From Siphonodentalium dalli (Eukaryota > Mollusca > Scaphopoda > Gadilida > Siphonodentaliidae), in NCBI GenBank assembly GCA_032622095.1, contig CP136062.1, positions 7,777,710 through 7,841,709 on the forward strand: 64,000 bases of DNA, read 5' to 3'. The position numbers were made by a program, and so were the translations under genes. This document shows positions 1-11,248 of this stretch, piece after piece; within the stretch, counting starts at the first letter, position 1; every line of letters starts with the position of its first letter. The notes beneath the pieces are model-generated. The model did no database searches and had not been told where the DNA came from. It saw only the letters and a program-made list of their open reading frames with translations.

Positions 1-249
1 AGGACCACCGCTGCCCCGTGATCCCCGTCGAACGGCGACGGCACACATATACCGCTATACAACACAGAGATGAGCCGCTTTCACGTGCTCAGGTTTGGAG
101 ACACCAACACACCAATCTAGATGCAGCGCGCGGCACGCTTTTGTCCTTAAATTGGCGTTGATTGGCGTAGACGAACAAACCGGACATCGGTCGCATCGCA
201 GCACAAATATAGAACATTTGTAAACATCACTAGTAAATCGTCTGATACA
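1..249. other. 5' flank or upstream UTR of the GCNT-like gene
   Basis: This stretch precedes the first exon. The reading frame of the gene is closed by an in-frame TAA at 148-150, so translation starts after that. I see no clear TATA box or other promoter element. The true transcription start may lie outside the window. Confidence 0.4.
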
Positions 250-1124
250 ATGACTGCACTGTATCTGCACACACACATTCCGTATAGCAAGTTTCGTTTC
301 AAATGTGGAAGGATGGCCAGGTATCGGGTTTTGATATTTCGTGTTCTGATTGCTGTTTTATTTGCCACAACCTCTTTAGGTGTCTTAATGTGTATGAGAA
401 GTGATATTGTTAAACATTCCAACTTTGACTCGGTTGACCGTATCAATATTACTGATGTTAAATATATGGACGACAATCGGACCGTTGACTCGGTTGACTG
501 TATCAAACTTTCTGATGTTAAATATATGGAGGACGATCGAACCGTTTACTCTGTTGACTGCCGGCTGTTGTTCAGGGGAGATGAGACAGAAGAAACTAGA
601 GCATTCTCACTATTGAACACATCCCACAGCGACGCAGACATGCGTCATGTTGATAGCAGTCTACGACAAAAGCTCGATACGCAAACTTGTTCTCAGTTCG
701 TCAAATCGAGAGGCTATACCATGGAGAAAATAACGACAGAGGAGAAAGGGATGCCAATAGCGTTTTCTTTGATGGTTTTCAAAGATTTTATTCAAGTGGA
801 AAGACTTCTCCGCGCAATATATCGACCAACTAATTTATACTGTATCCACGTGGATAACTCATCATCGGAGATATTCAAGTCTGAAATAGCACTTCTCTCA
901 AGCTGCTTCAATAACGTGTTTTCGCCGCACTCGGTTGATATAAAGTGGGGCGAGTTCTCTGTTCTATTGCCAGAAATAATTTGCATGAAAGAACTGTGGA
1001 AGAGAGGAAGAAACTGGAAGTATTTCATCAATCTCACAGGCCAAGAATTTCCACTAAAAACCAACTACGAGCTCGCGAGAATACTGAACGCTTACGGTGG
1101 GGCCAACGATATGGAAGCTGTCAG
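250..1124 (+). CDS. GCNT: Core-2/I-branching beta-1,6-GlcNAc transferase (GCNT family), exon 1
   Basis: This exon encodes the N-terminal 291 residues of a Golgi type II glycosyltransferase. The family transfers GlcNAc in beta-1,6 linkage to make branched mucin-type or I-antigen glycans. A membrane anchor lies at about residues 26-48, after Arg-rich cytoplasmic residues. A stem follows, then family blocks: DCRLLFRGDE (C104), a SLMVFKD-ERLLRAIYRP block (173-193), a CIHVD segment (198-202), a WGEFSVL-E-CMKEL block, and YFINLTGQEFPLKTNYEL (258-275). Met1 at 250 is the first ATG after an in-frame stop. Met22 at 313 has a stronger Kozak context (A at -3, G at +4) and sits right before the anchor, so it may be the real start. 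The exon ends at CAG|GTATGC, leaving two bases of a split Arg codon. Reading on past 1124 gives unrelated residues to a stop at 1287. The GCNT subtype cannot be assigned. Confidence 0.88.
427..546 (+). repeat. 60-bp in-frame tandem duplication in the stem region
   Basis: Two copies (427-486 and 487-546) encode about 20 residues each, DSVD..I..(T/S)DVKYM(D/E)D(N/D)RTV. A partial third start (YSVDC) runs into the conserved C104 block. The period is exactly 60 bp, so the frame is kept. The duplicated part lies in the lumenal stem between the anchor and the catalytic domain. Confidence 0.85.
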
Positions 1125-2566
1125 GTATGCACATTATTTGAACTTCAAGTTTGAAATTCAAGTTCGTCACCAAATTTGGATCCCCGCAAACAAAATTTGT
1201 TTAGTAAGCTGCTGGTGCAGGTATTTATGCACGAAATGTACCCTCATTTTGACTTCGGGTCTTGATGACAGAGTGCTTGTTGATTGATATTTTCTCGGTT
1301 ATGTGATCTTGTTCGTGGTCATATCCCGCCATTTTGAAATCCAAGATGGCCGCCGTTATCAATTTTGGATTTTCCTTGTTTTATTAAATCACTCGATGTG
1401 ACGTCCGTTTGGATTCTCTAGCATAAACATTTTGCTAACTTCACACATATACTTATACTACGGTCATAGACTAATATAAATGAAGGCAATTACTTGTAAA
1501 GAAAAACCATAATTTGAAAATTATTCGCAAAAGTTTGTGTAAAAATGCGCTTTTTCACATTTGGTTACATTCCGTTCGTTTTGTTTCCTCACATAAGAGA
1601 AAGTCTATGTCACTGTGGGGGACCTTTTACAACCGAAGTTATTCTATTTCTGATATTGTGATGGTTCAGACATGATTTCTTTTGATTATTTTGTGTACTG
1701 GAACCATAACATCAGGATAAACTCACGCAGAATTAGATAAATAATGCATTAAACGTTTCTGAATGAACAGAGCAGAAGTGCCGTGTTATCGAAAGCTGAA
1801 CTTTAGATCACAATTAACTCGGAAATAGCGAGTTATCGTGTAATTACTTACGCCGGTCTGTTCTGGACGCAAGTAAAGTTTTCAGTCCATCCGGATCTCC
1901 GTTTCTTTGTTTCTTTGTAAAGAATGAAAAGAATGCACACACTCTAATATGAAATTGTTGCACGAATTATATTTTAAATCCACATATATACATAAGTTCC
2001 CGGCCCTCGGTGACGTTGGGGATAAGGAGCTAGGGACACCGGCAATGATAAATCCGTGTTGGTAACGACATTTACTATTTAATTTATATTAGACGCTTAT
2101 ATCATACGAGGAATCTACTCGCGTTGTTTGAAGATGCAAAGTGGCACCCTTTGCGTTATTAGAACAGGGTAGCGTCACCAACATTGATAAAATACTAACT
2201 TGCCAAAAGAACAGTTAACCATGCACATAGAACGTTTGGTTTCTTTTTAAATGCAACATGTGTGTCAATTGAGTGACTGAACACGACTTGAACAGTGAGT
2301 AATCGTGTATTATCGTATCATGAAGAATGTGACAATCATCTACTATTGCAGCGAATTCCAACCACGTCGATTGTACAAATTACACAAGCAATCGCTTACG
2401 GCGGTATCGCCCGCCTATAGGTGGACAACGTTGGGCATGGGTATTTTCAAAATATGCTAAAAAATAATCGAAATCAGTTAGTATTTGTTTGTCATTGCAT
2501 GGTTAATATCTGTTTTAGTTCGAGCTTACTTTGATACTATAGATACTTCCCAGAAGACGAAGCCTA
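1125..2566. other. Intronic sequence without recognisable feature
   Basis: AT-rich. I see no coding homology. The readable ORFs are short and have no recognisable motif. Confidence 0.6.
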
Positions 2567-2627
2567 AGCAGAATGAGGTCTCAAGAGGGTGAATTTGGTA
2601 TTCACCCTCTGGGGACCTCATTCTGCT
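2567..2627. repeat. Hairpin palindrome, arms of about 27 bp
   Basis: AGCAGAATGAGGTC on the left pairs with GACCTCATTCTGCT on the right, and the stem continues through GAGGGTGAAT / ATTCACCCTC around a TTGG-like loop. It could be a short foldback MITE. The sequence does not decide whether it is transcribed. Confidence 0.75.
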
Positions 2628-3842
2628 AATTGCATGCTTGGTTTCATATGATCTCACCAAAAATCTGTCAAATACGTTGATAATTGTTCGAAATAACTCC
2701 CGGACAACTTTTTGGGTGCTAAACGCTGAGAATGACAATCAAGGGGCCCAAACACTTGTGAAAATGTCCGGTCGGGCTCAGTTTGCGAACTGGTTTCAGA
2801 TACTGCGATTGGATTTGATATCGTTGCCATCAATGTTCGTGGTTTGTCATCAAAAGGCTTTTTCGTCGGTACATGAATTCGTGGATCAGGTATCATATTT
2901 ATGCATATCAACAGATCCTACAATAGCACAGCATGACAAAAATGATGTGTGTACTACTGATAAATTAGACCCCATGGTGTTCCGGCGCTGAAAGCACATC
3001 ACGCAATCATTACCATAATAGCTACCAGCTTCATTTCAAACTTTGGCCAAGTAGGTATTTATGGTATTATGTAGTCTGCACGTGGTTACAGGTAAACATT
3101 TAGCATTTTAAAGAAGCCAATGCATTTAGCATTGTTATACAAACTATCATAGCCGAGATCAGATGATGTAGCATATCAATTTTGTTTCGGTGAATGAATG
3201 ATAATGTTTTAATGGCTTTGTTAAGTTAATGCCCGATCTTTATTATATAGTATATAGGTTTTTTGTTCATTCAACGCAAGAGTCAATTATTTCGTTGGTT
3301 GTTGATTTCGTTGTTGAGCAAAACCACGAAATCAACGAATAACAGACCCCACGAACTAAAAGGATTTTACAGTACGCCTCTTGTGAACTCATATACCAAA
3401 CAATCCGCTGATAACTATTCGAAATATACTCCCCCCGGACAACTGTTTGTGTGAGCTAAACGCCGACGAACAAGAGCATTGCTAGGGCGTGTGGCAGAAT
3501 ACGCCCGTGGTAATTTCAACAAAGAGCCATAACTCTGGTGCAAATTGGCGGGCGGAACCCGTGCAAATTCGAACATGACATGTATTTTGGGGTAGTAAAC
3601 CCACATACCAAATGTCATTCCATTCAGTTGAGACTTACTAAAGTTATCAACCGGAAACGAAAAAGCGAACAGACCGATGGACGGTATTACACTGAAGAAA
3701 AAAGTTAGTCAATATGACTAACTTAGGTTAGTCAACTGTTTGTGCACATGATGACTAACTTAGCTCAGGGTGATGTTAATTGGGCAACTAGATTACAATA
3801 GTGTTAATCTAAATGACAAGGACTGTGTCATTTTCATGATAT
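2628..3842. other. Intronic sequence, no gene seen
   Basis: I find no protein homology. At about 3706-3770 the motif GACTAACTTA recurs with an inverted GGTTAGTC partner, which may mark the edge of an old repeat. Confidence 0.5.
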
Positions 3843-4190
3843 GGAAGTGGTAGCCCAGTGGTTAGTGTGTCTGACTTGTAATGGTGTCAACGCACCGGCA
3901 TGAGTTCGCGCCCTGCCGGTGGACTATCGTCTCCGCAACAGTGGCTTGGCCGGATTAAGCGGTGTGTGCTATATATAGCCACACGCTGTTTCAAATCTCG
4001 CGCCAGGTTGTGACCCTTGGGCAAGGTCGAGTGTAGTGTGCTCGCTTAGTCGTACCTAGACGAGAAATAGGTACCTGGTTGTTGGGTATCTGCAAGCCAC
4101 TCTAGTGAAGCGCCTGTAAAGTACATGGGGTAATAATGTAAGGACGCGATGTCCTTATGACGATTCGTTTGTACATTTCTCACTATAGCA
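3843..4190 (+). mobile_element. tRNA-derived SINE
   Basis: The head resembles a tRNA gene with a pol III promoter: A box TAGCCCAGTGG at about 3851 and a B-box-like GAGTTCGCGCC at 3902. The body contains TTGGGCAAGGTC and then CCTAGACGAGAAATAGGTAC with ACCTGG, which resembles the conserved central domain of animal SINEs in which AAATGGGTACCTGG recurs. The body and the non-canonical B box argue against a working tRNA. The 3' boundary is approximate. Confidence 0.65.
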
Positions 4191-5374
4191 ACACGCGGAA
4201 CGTAATGGTATAACAAATATGACCCGTCATGGAAATATGTGACCCATGAACCCAATAGCAACATAACTGAATTCAGCTTCAAATATACACACAACTATAT
4301 GTTAGCTTTGCGTCAACCCGTTTTATAAAGCATCGTTCATGAGTAGTGTCCCATAGCACATTTTCAGATAAGTTCAACACACGTTTGTGGAACTTAATAT
4401 CTACTAAACATTTCCCCCAATAAATAGGGTTCCTGCTGCACTTTTGTTTATTTGTCGTCTATTTTATCACTCTACGGTCTATTGGAAGCAGTGAATATAG
4501 GTGACAAACCATTTAGAACTAGTGTCAATACTTGCAATATAGTGGAATTCATGTTAGCTCTATATTTCATGTTAGCTCTATAAGAATCGTTGACCATGAG
4601 AAAGACTAAAACTTACAACAAAAGTATGTTATGAATACTTTGAACTCTGCATGTCCTCTAAATCCGAATATATACAACACAATCCATATGTCCAGTTAAT
4701 AGGAAATAGAACATCAAAATTAAAAATAAACACCACCGTCATAAACTTTATCCTTCAAAGCAGGGTAAGCGCTATATGTAATTTGTGAGAAATAATTAGA
4801 AAATGTTGAAAATTGGACTCAAACATTTGTTTTGATTGACTAACTTTGTGCAGACTTTAACTACTTCAGCGGCGATTTGTATGGAAGCCAACAATTTGCA
4901 AACACAGTTAAATATTTGTCTTTCCATAGATATGGCCTGACATGTGCATCTTTTCAAAGATTATTTCCAAATTTCAGCAACACAATTCAGTTTACAAGGC
5001 CATAGAGGAGACCTCCTCAATATACTGTTAGAATAGCTACTATATGAATGTGAATACAGATCGCACTTAAAACTTATAAAATCATGCTTTTCAAGCCAAA
5101 GTTTACCTTTTCGGCCATTGGGGTTATAATAATGCAAACCCCAAATCGGTGCGTAATCGTCAACAATTTCAATCGTTCAAATTTAAAATTGAAATGGACC
5201 TTTATAACGATCGTCACCCTGATCAGAGAAGTAAACTCTTTCTGATGACATATATACGTCACTATTCCATATTTAGGAAAACAGCTTATGCTTAATCTCT
5301 GCTTAATTAGTCTTTAAAAACCAGAATTTGAGAAACTTTACAGATTTGTTCGAAAGCGATAACAAATTATTGAT
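4191..5374. other. Intronic sequence, no gene seen
   Basis: AT-rich, with no convincing ORF. A short local duplication (CATGTTAGCTCTATA) occurs at about 4550-4580. Confidence 0.5.
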
Positions 5375-5513
5375 CAGACAATGTGTTTCAAAAATGCTTT
5401 GTATTCGTGAAATGTGCTTACAGTGACAACAAACGAGTGGCAGTCAGAATTCCATGAAACTTTGGGAAGATAAGCTCTTCTATGTTACCAACGTACATTA
5501 TGACTAATGATAT

Positions 5514-5940
5514 CACGGTGGGGAATTACGTGGTTTCTAGTTGATGGGTGTCACGCATTCAAAATGGCCGAGGCGATCTGAAACGCGACCAGAAGCGAGG
5601 AAAAAGGGTAATAAACTAAGATATGACATATTACATAGTATTTCGACAGCTACGAGCAGATGCTATACTATTTTTCAAGCAAACCTCATTTATGTCCAAA
5701 TTCACATTTGTTTCGAAGGATTTTCCAAGATGTATGGACTGGTGTATTCCACGCACCTCTGACTGGCAACTTTGGTCAGAATGTTATAGAAAGTATTTCC
5801 GAACAAATAAGGTATCAACTTGTTTCAAAAATAAACCAGCAGTCAAATTGCTTTGTTTTGTGTCAGTTTCTCGTATATTATGATTTTGTGCGTTTGCACG
5901 TTTTGTATGCAAAACTCGAAACCACGTAATTCCCCACCGT
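5514..5940. mobile_element. 427-bp MITE with perfect 23-bp terminal inverted repeats
   Basis: The ends are ACGGTGGGGAATTACG... at 5515 and the exact inverse ending at 5940. ATAT flanks both sides (5510-5513 and 5941-5944) as a likely target duplication. The matching position in the right arm (near 27700) is an empty site with one copy of ATAT. No transposase is encoded, so it is non-autonomous. Confidence 0.88.
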
Positions 5941-6049
5941 ATATGCGCTGAGTGACTACACGCTTGAATGAACGTCAATTGAACTGGACGAGTCGACTTT
6001 CAAAACATCACAAAATCACTGGGTTCGTTAAGAAGTAATCTGGTCAGTA

Positions 6050-6432
6050 TACCCCCATCCCAAAAGATGGGGTTACACTGGATTACATGCGGCCGTATGT
6101 CCGTCCACCCGCCCGTCCGTCCGTGCATCTAGCCGTCTGCTCCTATATCTCAACCATCGATGATAGGATCTCAATAAACGTTGGTGTGCAGAATTGGCAT
6201 CATTGGGGCTTTCAAATGAGGGTTCATAGACGTTGTTCACATTTCGTTCAAGAGTTATCCCCCTTTCTGTATCTGAAAATGTTGGATTTCCATCCGTCGT
6301 TTGTTAGAATTGTCACGTAATTTGTTCGCTCATCACATTTGTTTTCACTGCCATATTTCAATTTCATTTGTTTCTACTGCCATATTTCAATTTTTACAAT
6401 GGGGTTGTATCCCAGCACCCGTGGTGCAACCT
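6050..6432. mobile_element. Short dispersed element with GTCC microsatellite
   Basis: The element starts near CCCCATC..GATGGGG, holds a (GTCC)n stretch at 6099-6124, and has a 'caagagttatccccctt' segment like that at 42.9-43.2 kb. It ends near ATGGGGTTGTATCCC. It is missing from the right arm, which supports the boundaries. No coding capacity is seen. Confidence 0.6.
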
Positions 6433-7449
6433 TTTGTTTTGTCAAGTCAAAATGTCAGAAAACTCGGTTAACGCCAGACCTCTCATTTGCTGTTTGGTAC
6501 ATGGGATTGGGTGAGCAATCTACAAAAGAGTGGACATTCACACTGAACGTTATGACAATGCTCAGCTGTTGCACGGGAACAGGCAATATATATGGTTCTC
6601 TTATAGTGGAGCGGCCAAATGCCGAACGTGTTCGAATACCTCTACCCTCGGTAGAACAAGTTGTAGCCGCCAACATTTTCTGGAAGGTAAATAAATGATT
6701 CTTGGCATTGCCGGAATTAGTGACAGCTGTGTATGGTAAAACTATTTCTGAAGGTACCCTACCGAAAAATTAGCCTATTTTCAGCTATTAACCAGCAATA
6801 AACAATTAGTTAATCGTTCTGTTTATTGTTATTTTAATGTCCTATTTTTGTCATTATCAACTGTGACCAATATTCTTGCCCTTTGATACGAGCGTCTTCC
6901 AGACAAGCTATATCCTGACAAATTATGATTTTGTATATGGCCCGCAATGAGTTATATAAAATGCACACCGCATATATGTCGTGTAGCGGGAAATTAAATT
7001 CGTACCCGTCACCTTTATAGATGAATTTCGATTACTTTTCTTGTCCCAATTTCAAATTTGTTTCATCATTATTCACAATATTTATGGAAACGTTCATGCA
7101 TAATTGAATAATTGTCATTACTCTAAATTATAATGAACCGTAGGCCACAAATGTCCGAGATTTCCATATATTTTTTGTTCGTTATATCTTGTCCCTCGAT
7201 CCCTCTCCTGTACCGAAGTGCCATGCCAGCAAAATAATAGGTCCTCCCTGTCAATAGTGAATTACATTACATGCTTTATAAAAGTGAGAACACATGATAT
7301 GTTCAAAAGACTGCGCATATTTTCATTTAAAGGAACAGACGCGAAAAAATACCTATCAGGTAGGTACACCGTAACCACATATTTAAAAAAACGTCAATTT
7401 AATCGATATAATCAGCTACCTCAGTGTCTATAATTCATTATGAAGAGCT

Positions 7450-8005
7450 TTTTCTGAAATATATGGATTAGTGTAAACAATATTTTATTCTCAAGAGTAG
7501 CACATAATACATATAATACATAATATACAGACATTAACACTTTAACATTAGAGAAAAGGATTTCGCAGTGAGCCAAAGGCTTATATGTGGCCATTTCCTT
7601 AGTATATATATTGCATCATGGTTTGATTGGGTCTCAATGATGAATTGCCTGTTCCACAAGCACCCGCAACCTATTCCGTCGCTAATTTCTGCGTGTCCAC
7701 CCCACATACAATCACACCTCTGGCATGCATGAGTATACGAGAGTACAATATGTTTTTGTATTTAGACTTTTGGTTCACGCCTTACAGTTCATAACAATAT
7801 TTTGTCAATTAAATCGTTTGGTATCGTCGATGAACTTTTGTACGGCGATGAATATGTCGGCATTTTTGGTACTGTATAAGATATATCTACAGACCCATAC
7901 AGTAATATGTTGACTTCCAAGTTCCCATTTAGATTGGCTAAATTATATTGATTGCCACATTATCTCCCAACTGAAGTGAGAAATCATTGAAATATTTTAT
8001 TTTTG
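7450..8005. other. Segment present only in the left arm
   Basis: The right arm runs directly from the homologue of 7435 to that of 8006. These roughly 555 bp are therefore an insertion on the left or a deletion on the right. I see no TIRs or coding sequence in them. Confidence 0.5.
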
Positions 8006-8385
8006 ATAGCCAGCACACATCTCTTGTAACGCCCCCTCCCGTACGAAGATAACCGCTACAGGAATGACTAGCTGCTACTGGAAATAAAAACAGTAGATTG
8101 ACATTAGACTATTTGAAATATATGCCGCTAAATTGTAAGTGGAATTACATGTAAACTGTTGGGTGTTTCATTAATTTAGATTTTTAGTCAAGAAGTTATA
8201 TTTATATGGGACACCATTTGCTGGGATCTTGTATCATTTGAAATATTGTTACGGGAAATACTTCTATTGTTACAGGATATAGCAGTTTTACATGCAGTTA
8301 GTTTTGAATGCAATCGATTTAAGTCCCTTTGTCGACTTCGTGCTCTTATTATGATATGAACACAAATATATGATATTAGATAAGA

Positions 8386-9388
8386 TACCTTATCTACCAT
8401 TTCCTGAAATTCCCTGATAAATTTGGTGACAACGAATTGGCGATAAAAAAAACACATCAGTATCGTTACTGTAGTTGCGATACAAGGAGCTCGTGACGTC
8501 GTTGACTGGTTCAGTATCATGAACGAACTGACGTCACATTAATCGAGTGAAAAATCAAAACGAAATTCCAACGTATATTTGTGCGTACTATAAACAAACT
8601 GGGAGATTTCCTGTCAAAAATGACAGGTAAATAAATGTCCTTTGTTACTTACTGGTGTTCGCGTGCATGATCAAATTCTTATTTACATTAGAAATTGAAT
8701 GGCTAATAGTATGCTTCTCTTATCACGGCATGGCGGCGTGGGAACATTATATTTCACTAAGAAATGTATTGACGACCCCCGGCTTCAGCAGGTATGCATG
8801 CATATGAGTAGCCAGTTTGCTCTAAGGCGGATTCGTCAGCTGATAGCAATGGCATAATTGATGCGTGGAGCCCAGTAGATGGGTGGATACCCATTAGCAT
8901 GGACGCCTCACACACAAACACCTTCAGATTTTTTATGAATGATTAACTTTCATTTCCCTATTTAAGATATAGTCGAACCACTACATGGGTAGTTCTTGTG
9001 TGACACATGTATATACTTTGCATGTATTGTCTAAGTGGATTAATGCCAATAGTTTAGTACGAAAGTTTCTGGTCCCCTGGGCTCCTACCAATTCTTCAGT
9101 TCGAGGGTATTTAAAATAGCACCCATTTCTAACGATGACTGAACGTTCGACTCTACAACCCGTGCAACTCCACGACAAAATTTTGCGCCCTTTTTCAATG
9201 TTATGGTATAACGCATGGAAGTTTCATCTATAGAGTAGCAAAGAAAGTGTGGGTTTGTGTGCGATTTAATATGACGTCATTTCGACAAACGTCATAACAA
9301 ATAGTGTTTACTTGAGTTCAAATACGGCGTTTATGGACCATGTTCGATCTTTTGCATTAGTTGACCAATCGGGGTGAAAGTTGGTGAG
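8386..9388. other. Intronic sequence, no gene seen
   Basis: This lies between the end of the outer-arm homology and the antisense LINE fragment. It belongs to the roughly 7.8-kb block absent from the right arm. No motif is recognised. Confidence 0.5.
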
Positions 9389-9897
9389 TCATCTTCTACG
9401 ACACAATGTAGGCAGTTGGACAGTTGGACGCATGGTTGAAATGTGATAAACGCGCCAAAAGCGTAACCGAGTTATACACACATTGACACACACAGACGAC
9501 GGGTTATATATAATAGGAGAGAGTTCATAGTTTTTAACATTATTTGATTGCCTATCATCATCAATGTTTGGGGAGTAAGTCGCCATGACTTTTACCACTT
9601 TCGCATAATAACATACATGTATAGAATAACGTAAATGAATTAATTCAGTTTTAAAGATATCCATGACGTTTACTCGTACATACCGCTCGTTATAACATTT
9701 GTTATCGAATAGCTCATTGAACTGTTGAACCGATTCAGAGGAAACAATGTAATCTGATAAAATAGTCCAGTTTGTAATCACTCTCTGGGAAAATAAATAT
9801 TTTCGCACATCTTTGACAATTATGTTCTTTTGCATCTTATGCTTGTGTTCCTTTGTGGAGTGTGTCTTCAAAAAACACACATCTGTCTATGTTGTAG
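9389..9897 (-). pseudogene. Antisense LINE reverse transcriptase, C-terminal fragment (split part 2)
   Basis: Read on the minus strand, the segment contains FSQRVITNWTILSDYIV followed by SVQQFNELFD. This matches the usual C-terminal tail of CR1/Jockey-type LINE polymerases, F-S-R-V--WN-LP--VV---SV--FK--LD. The piece just inside the junction reads GFYNIDRCVFFE, then shifts frame before the open 163-residue stretch. The upstream half is at 15763-15865, and the two halves are separated by the Tx1-like LINE. This is a dead fragment with no catalytic motifs. Confidence 0.75.
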
Positions 9898-9910
9898 AAA
9901 CCGTGTGTTA
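9898..9910. repeat. 13-bp target-site duplication, left copy
   Basis: AAACCGTGTGTTA recurs at 15750-15762 on the other side of the Tx1-like LINE. Removing the LINE and one copy brings the antisense polymerase frame back into register across the join (..VYKLTHGF then YNID..). Confidence 0.88.
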
Positions 9911-11248
9911 AAGACGCTGCAAAAAAATCGACCGATAGAAAATGACTTGTGATATGACTATTCTCACCTTTGTACATAACTGCTCTATTGACATCGACCT
10001 GATACCCCAATATCACAATTCACAACCCCGCTAAACTTAACCTGATAAATCCTACTTGCAAACTTCTCCTATAATTCATATTTCGCTGTCAATTTCTTTT
10101 TCTCCCCATTTCTGACACATAATTTTATAAGAGTACTCAAAAGCTGTAACCACCCCACTAAAAGCGTCCTGTTTAATTTAATCTGATCTGAATCTCCGCT
10201 TATAATTTATTTTTTCGCTCAATGTCAGTAACCACCCTACTAAAAATGTCACGTTTAATCCGATCTGAACCCCCTCTTATAATTCATTTTTCGCTGCCAA
10301 TATGTTTTCCTTTCTGATTCACATATACACATATCGTGTGTCATACTTCTACATTATCTCAATAAGTGGAATAATATTTGTTTTAAATGCATATGCCGAG
10401 ATTATAGTTCATAACAATGGCACTATACACTTGCGCATAAACTAATCCAATCACCACCAAGTGAAGTTAACAGACATACCTTGACAAACTGAACATTATG
10501 TTACTCTGGCCTAACTATTAATCTGACCATTCACTGATCGCTTGTTGTCAACCTGAATATCGATTGATTCTATTTATAGATTGTACTTTTCAACTGCATT
10601 GCCCAAACACATACCGATTGATTTTATTTATAGATTGTACTTTTCTCAGCCATGACGTGTCCGATATATGTCACATCTTACATTAATTTGCGAAGCTACA
10701 TATGAGGCTGAACTTTAATTGTCATATTGCAATACATCTCGCGTTCTCAAAGATTGTTTAAGTTATATTGACAAATCATTGGCTAATTAATACCAGGTTG
10801 TGTATTTTTGTTACCGATTAATGTCGACTTTTAAAATTGTTAAGTATATACACATGTTGCCATACGTATATACAAACACACCGAATTAAAGCCCATTACT
10901 GAATTGACCACAACATTGAATTCTAGTCAAGAATTTAGACCTAAAATTAAAATAGTTATCTATTCTGTTTACGGAGTTAATAATGCGCACTACACACCCT
11001 TCATACACACATAGACCATATGCACATATGCATGCGGGTGTGTAATAAACACAAACATAACTGTCTTTAATATTACATTCAAACAATATGCTTTGGAACT
11101 GCCTGTCCCGAACTAGGAAGCAATTTGCACACAATCCTCTTTTTAATGTATTTCTGTCCTCTACTAAGGTTTGCACTATGTTTGTTTCTTATTCACATGT
11201 ATTTTGAAAATGAAATATGGGTTTGCTCTAACAATCTACAATTAATAG
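9911..11248 (+). promoter_or_regulatory. LINE 5' region with tandem monomers
   Basis: About 81-bp monomers start at 10149 (ACCACCCCACTAAAA) and 10230 (ACCACCCTACTAAAA), each with a CTTATAATT(C/T)AT..TTTCGCT tail. An older copy starts near 10018. A second duplication of about 54 bp (GATTGATTTTATTTATAGAT type) lies at 10560-10650. By analogy with monomer-type L1 promoters this may be the internal promoter, but that is inference. There is no ORF of meaningful length. Confidence 0.5.

Larger units (their letters stand above)
5375..8385 (+). repeat. Left outer arm of the giant inverted repeat, block 1
   Basis: Read in reverse complement, this block matches 26150-27825 segment by segment. Examples are 5410-5513 with 27700-27800, 6450-7435 with 26590-27560, and 8006-8385 with 26160-26530. 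Divergence looks moderate, with many substitutions and small indels. Three segments are present only in this arm: the MITE at 5514-5940, the element at 6050-6432, and 7450-8005. Confidence 0.85.

Noticed and set aside
3843-3920. Functional tRNA gene
   Set aside because: The B box is off consensus, the cloverleaf stems do not close convincingly, and a SINE body follows directly.
6339-6698. 119-codon ORF in the left outer arm
   Set aside because: It straddles an insertion boundary at about 6432, and the right-arm copy has stops and indels.
8188-8520. 110-codon minus-strand ORF in the left outer arm
   Set aside because: The homologous right-arm segment (26160-26480) does not keep the frame open, so it is not under coding constraint.
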